DNA of 30,757 bases from Chloroflexota bacterium (GTDB lineage Bacteria > Chloroflexota > Limnocylindria > Limnocylindrales > CSP1-4), in the NCBI GenBank assembly GCA_021786265.1, contig JAJYNP010000124.1, forward strand, positions 1-30,757, read 5' to 3'. Positions 28,285-30,757 of this stretch are shown in pieces. Positions within the stretch are counted from its first letter, which is position 1. The number at the start of each line of letters is the position of its first letter. A program made the translations under genes and the position numbers. The notes below the pieces were generated by a model. That model was given only the letters and a program-made list of their open reading frames with translations. It had not been told where the DNA came from and did no database searches.

Positions 28285-29115
28285 TCAGTGCCAGGGCGCG
28301 TACAGGTCAGCCACGCAGGCACTGATGAAGCGCGCGTACACAATCGCGCTCTCGGCGACGAACACGCCGAGCCGATGCGGCGGCCGGTCGCCGGCGTGGG
28401 GGTGCCCCGTGCCCACGGCGTTGCGGATGGAGGCCATGTTCTGTGGGATGGCGCGGAGCATGTTGAGTGTCGCGTTCTGGGCGGCCTTGGTTGGCCCCAG
28501 AGTCACTGCGCGCCTCGTCAGGTGGTCGTGCAGCAAGGCGGCGAGGTCCGGGATCTTTCCTTTCTCGTCAAAGGGGACTGCGAGGAGACCAAGGGCGGCC
28601 TTGATTGCGCCCTCGGCGAGGTCCTTGCCGGCACCAATCAGCTCCTCGGGCTCGGCATCGTGGCGAGCAAGCTGCCGAGCAGCGAGGCCGATAGACTCCT
28701 CGAACTCGTCGACTCGACTAACCCGGATGCCGTCGGGCAGCACCCATGAGCCATCGTCGGCGCGCTTGATGCCCGCGTCCGCCAGCTCAGCGATGATGCG
28801 GGTCTGCCCGCCCTCGGCCTCAGGATCGCCCCATCGTTTCGAACGCTGCATATGGTCGAGGTCGTTCAGGGCGCGACCGACCACGACGAGATAGCGCTCA
28901 GCCTGGTGGCGGTCCGCGAAGCTGATGCGCCGATGGAGTCCGTCGAGGAGGTCCACCCGGTTCGGGGCCTCGAACCGGAACTCATCCTCGGGAACCTCGA
29001 AGCCGGAAGCCGCGAAGAGCTCCTCGATCTCATCCGAGGTGTGCGTGGTCGCGAGGACCTGCTTGATGGCGTAGCGCAGGCCCACAGGGATCAGCTCGCC
29101 GGGCTTCCTGGCCAT
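28285..29115 (-). CDS. Abi_C-domain (abortive infection type) protein
   Basis: The 276-aa protein ends in a region (about 190-270) resembling the Abi_C domain: a helical LGPTKAAQNATLNMLRAI segment, then IRNAVGTGHPHAGDRP, then a helix with ESAIVYARFI. The RN...GTGH pattern is typical of these proteins, which are linked to abortive infection and have a HEPN-like helical fold with possible RNase activity. The N-terminal 180 residues are helical and charged and not assigned. ATG 29115 has a strong AAGGAGGGGG ribosome site. It is convergent with the DUF262 gene and probably an independent defence gene of the same island. The family assignment is from pattern, so moderately sure. Confidence 0.7.
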   Translation of the reverse strand: MARKPGELIPVGLRYAIKQVLATTHTSDEIEELFAASGFEVPEDEFRFEAPNRVDLLDGLHRRISFADRHQAERYLVVVGRALNDLDHMQRSKRWGDPEAEGGQTRIIAELADAGIKRADDGSWVLPDGIRVSRVDEFEESIGLAARQLARHDAEPEELIGAGKDLAEGAIKAALGLLAVPFDEKGKIPDLAALLHDHLTRRAVTLGPTKAAQNATLNMLRAIPQNMASIRNAVGTGHPHAGDRPPHRLGVFVAESAIVYARFISACVADLYAPWH

Positions 29116-29169
29116 GCCCCCTCCTTCTCATCGGCACAGCCGTGAGCGAACTCAGATCTTGGAGACCCG

Positions 29170-29199
29170 ATCATACGTGCTACCGCCAGCAGCCCCGAA
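29170..29199 (-). promoter_or_regulatory. Weak candidate promoter for the Abi_C gene
   Basis: On the minus strand TATGAT (29175-29170) is preceded 18 bases upstream by TTCGGG (29199-29194). The -10 hexamer is near consensus, the -35 is poor. It lies 55 bases before the ATG at 29115, inside the 298-base divergent gap between the Abi_C and DUF2188 genes. Confidence 0.3.
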
Positions 29200-29413
29200 T
29201 GGCCAAACAACGGTGACGGCTCAAAAGCTGACACGTCTCTGTTCGCCTTATCCGCAGCACAAGCTTCGAATCCGTAATGCAACCAGACGACAACGGGAAC
29301 GTGCGTTCTAAATGGGACGGGCTGAGGTAGACTGCTGTGCCAAGCGAGGGACCGATCGGTCCCGAGTGCGGGCCCGGCGACCTCGCAATAGCCCTGAGGA
29401 GGGGTCATCGGTC

Positions 29414-29656
29414 ATGCCGCGGAACGAGCGACACATTGTGCCGAACCCGAGTGGCGGCTGGGACGTGAAGAAGCCGGGCGCGCAGCGGTCAAGCGGCCAC
29501 TTCGACCGTCAGTCCGACGCGATCGGCCGCGCCAAGGAAATCGTCGGCAACACGGGCGGTGGAGAGGCGGTCATCCACGGTCGAAACGCGCTGATCCGCG
29601 ACAGCGACACGGTGAAACCAGGAAACGACCCGTTCCCGCCCCGCGATCGCAAGTAA
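29414..29656 (+). CDS. DUF2188 family protein
   Basis: The 80-aa protein matches the DUF2188 pattern over most of its length: RHIVPNPSGGWDVKKPGAQR, a SDAIGRAKEI helix, GGGEAVIHGRN and IRDSDTV. DUF2188 proteins are small, soluble, of unknown function, and often occur in mobile or stress-related clusters. ATG 29414 is the only start that directly precedes the domain, with TGAGGAGGGG about ten bases upstream. The next small gene begins 13 bases later, so these form one rightward transcript. Confidence 0.8.
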   Translation: MPRNERHIVPNPSGGWDVKKPGAQRSSGHFDRQSDAIGRAKEIVGNTGGGEAVIHGRNALIRDSDTVKPGNDPFPPRDRK

Positions 29657-29669
29657 CCGAGCGGTCACG

Positions 29670-29855
29670 ATGACTGACAAGGCACGGCAACAGCCCAAGC
29701 GAGACCATGGCAGCTCGAAGCGCGTAATCATCGAGAAGCGCGACGGCGGTTCGGACTGGAGCAAGAAGAGCGGAGGAGTTGTCGACAAGCCGTCCAACCT
29801 CGGCGGCGACACCGGCGGCGGCGGATCCGGTGAACCTCCGAAGAAGGGGGAGTGA
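29670..29855 (+). CDS. Small polar protein, 61 aa
   Basis: This 61-aa protein is very polar and Lys/Gly-rich (KARQQPKRDHGSSKR, then GGDTGGGGSGEPP) and probably disordered. It resembles no family I know. Its position supports it as a real gene: it lies 13 bases after the DUF2188 gene, and its TGA overlaps the GTG start of the next gene (GTGA). Confidence 0.55.
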   Translation: MTDKARQQPKRDHGSSKRVIIEKRDGGSDWSKKSGGVVDKPSNLGGDTGGGGSGEPPKKGE

Positions 29856-30424
29856 ACCCCGACAATCTGCGTGAGGCGGCGTTTCTGCTCGCTCCAGGCT
29901 TTCTGACGCTCAAGCTCTTTCAGCATTTCGGCGCGCAACGGAAGCGATCGGAATGGGAATGGACCGTCTGGAGCGTTCTCGTAAGCCTCGCGATCGATGT
30001 CGCCACAAAAGATCCCGCCGCCAAGCTGGTCGTAGCGCTCCTGGCTGGAATCGGCCTCGTGTTGCTGTGGCGATTCGTCGGCCACCAGTCATTTGCCGTG
30101 ACGCGGCTGCTTCGGCGGGAGCTCATCGATTCCGCCTGGGATCACGTTCTCGACGAAGCCTGTCGGAACCACCTATCGATTGAGGTCGTGACCGACGACG
30201 ACCGCCGCTTCTTTGGCGTGCTCCAGACCTTCGCTCGCGAAGAGAAAGAAGCGGAGCCATGGTTGTACCTGACCGACGTCAAGGAGGCGTCGGCGAGTGA
30301 AGACGACTGGGAACCGCTCGTTCGGACTGAGGGTGTGCTCCTCCACCGGGACCATGTTCGGCGCCTGCGGGTTGTCCGACGGATGCTCGAAGAGCACATG
30401 AAAGATGCGTCGAGTCAGGTTTGA
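29852..30424 (+). CDS. Membrane protein, DUF6338-like
   Basis: The 190-aa protein has a hydrophobic N-terminal helix (about 6-26, AAFLLAPGFLTLKLFQHF), an SEWEWTVWSVL segment, a third hydrophobic segment (about 62-80, LVVALLAGIGLVLLW) and a cytoplasmic C-terminal half. The arrangement with PGFLTLK and RSEWEW is what I recall for DUF6338 membrane proteins. The soluble part (about 105-185) resembles a small beta barrel (IEVVTDDDRRFFGVLQTF, then WLYLTDV). The GTG start overlaps the previous stop. It is the last gene before the tRNA fragment. Function is unknown. Confidence 0.7.
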   Translation: MNPDNLREAAFLLAPGFLTLKLFQHFGAQRKRSEWEWTVWSVLVSLAIDVATKDPAAKLVVALLAGIGLVLLWRFVGHQSFAVTRLLRRELIDSAWDHVLDEACRNHLSIEVVTDDDRRFFGVLQTFAREEKEAEPWLYLTDVKEASASEDDWEPLVRTEGVLLHRDHVRRLRVVRRMLEEHMKDASSQV

Positions 30425-30757
30425 AGTCTGCGGCGCGCTTGGGGAGGAGGGCCGAGTAGGCTGGTTGCCGATCACAACAGTAGATACATTCGAGGCGATA
30501 ACAGGGCCCACGCCGCATCTGGCGGCGAGCACGATCACGCTCGACCCACGCCGCATCGGCCTGTATGCTTGACATGCAAGAGGTCACTGGTTCGAGTCCA
30601 GTGTCGCCCACCATTCTCACTTCAGCGAAAGAAAGAACGAAGGCGCCGAACGGAACGCGCCACGTCGGGGACGGGCTCCAGAGAGTCGCGGTCGGGAGGG
30701 ATCCCGGCTGGAAGCCGCGGCAGCACCGGCGACGAGGCACCACCCGTGAGCGGCCGG
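30425..30757. other. Non-coding right end of window
   Basis: Apart from the tRNA-derived block at 30570-30613 I see no gene. A minus-strand reading frame that includes VGDTGLEPVTS is the well-known artefact of reading tRNA sequence as protein. A new gene may begin beyond the window end. Confidence 0.5.
30570..30613 (+). other. 3' fragment of tRNA-Val(GAC): candidate attachment (att) site
   Basis: From the anticodon loop to the CCA end the sequence fits a tRNA-Val: TGACAT (anticodon GAC), GCAAG stem strand, the variable loop, then T-arm ACTGG-TTCGAGT-CCAGT (30586-30602), acceptor strand GTCGCCC (30603-30609), discriminator A and encoded CCA (30611-30613). The matching 5' half (expected GGGCGAC start, D-arm and CTTGC stem) is absent: upstream bases do not pair. 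Such 3' tRNA copies starting at the anticodon loop are typical att sites of tyrosine-recombinase elements. Confidence 0.7.

Noticed and set aside
30279..30743. Minus-strand reading frame containing VGDTGLEPVTSC
   Set aside because: This string arises from reading the tRNA T-arm and acceptor region on the opposite strand and is a widely known annotation artefact.

Overview
The window is high-GC (roughly two thirds G+C by eye) bacterial DNA, densely coding, with many overlapping start/stop codons and frequent GTG/TTG starts. Protein style (DUF2188, a DUF6338-like protein, an LpqN-like lipoprotein, XRE plus ImmA/IrrE pairs) and a tRNA-Val fragment with an encoded CCA suggest an Actinomycetota or Chloroflexota relative. 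No ribosomal or core housekeeping gene is present to settle this. The content is accessory, and a tRNA 3' fragment near the right end suggests an integrated genomic island whose distal boundary lies there.

Left part (1-11140). A tandem 18-bp repeat at the left edge is followed by a class III nucleotidyl cyclase-like gene overlapping a gene of unknown function. A leftward group follows: an unknown 224-aa protein, a soluble FtsH-like AAA+/M41 protease, a 43-aa single-pass membrane peptide overlapping its stop codon, and a membrane J-domain protein. About 1 kb without a convincing gene (4913-5891) holds a nested inverted repeat. Next come a large lipoprotein, a three-gene leftward group (zinc ribbon, membrane/SHOCT-like, excisionase-like HTH), a rightward membrane protein, and a leftward pair (119-aa unknown and a DUF4417-like protein).

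Central part (11245-28145). An XRE regulator and an ImmA/IrrE-type metallopeptidase lie just upstream of a rightward set that looks like a DISARM-related anti-phage system. It encodes a very large DUF1998 helicase (DrmA+DrmB-like in one reading, with a DUF559/Vsr-like nuclease-type tail), a SNF2 helicase (DrmD-like), an Eco57I/PglX-type adenine methyltransferase (DrmMI-like) with a Tudor-like tail, and a 1041-aa DUF262/DUF1524 (GmrSD-like) protein. The helicase reading frame is broken by a one-base shift near 14666. No separate drmB or phospholipase-type drmC is present. The likely logic is methylation of self DNA by the methyltransferase, sensing or translocation by the two helicases, and cleavage by the helicase tail and/or the HNH domain of the DUF262 protein.

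Right part (28285-30757). A convergent Abi_C-domain gene (abortive-infection type) is followed by a small rightward cassette (DUF2188 protein, 61-aa polar protein, DUF6338-like membrane protein). Then comes a 44-bp block matching the anticodon-loop-to-CCA part of tRNA-Val(GAC) without its 5' half, as expected for an attachment site left by a tyrosine recombinase. No integrase or transposase gene was found in the window.
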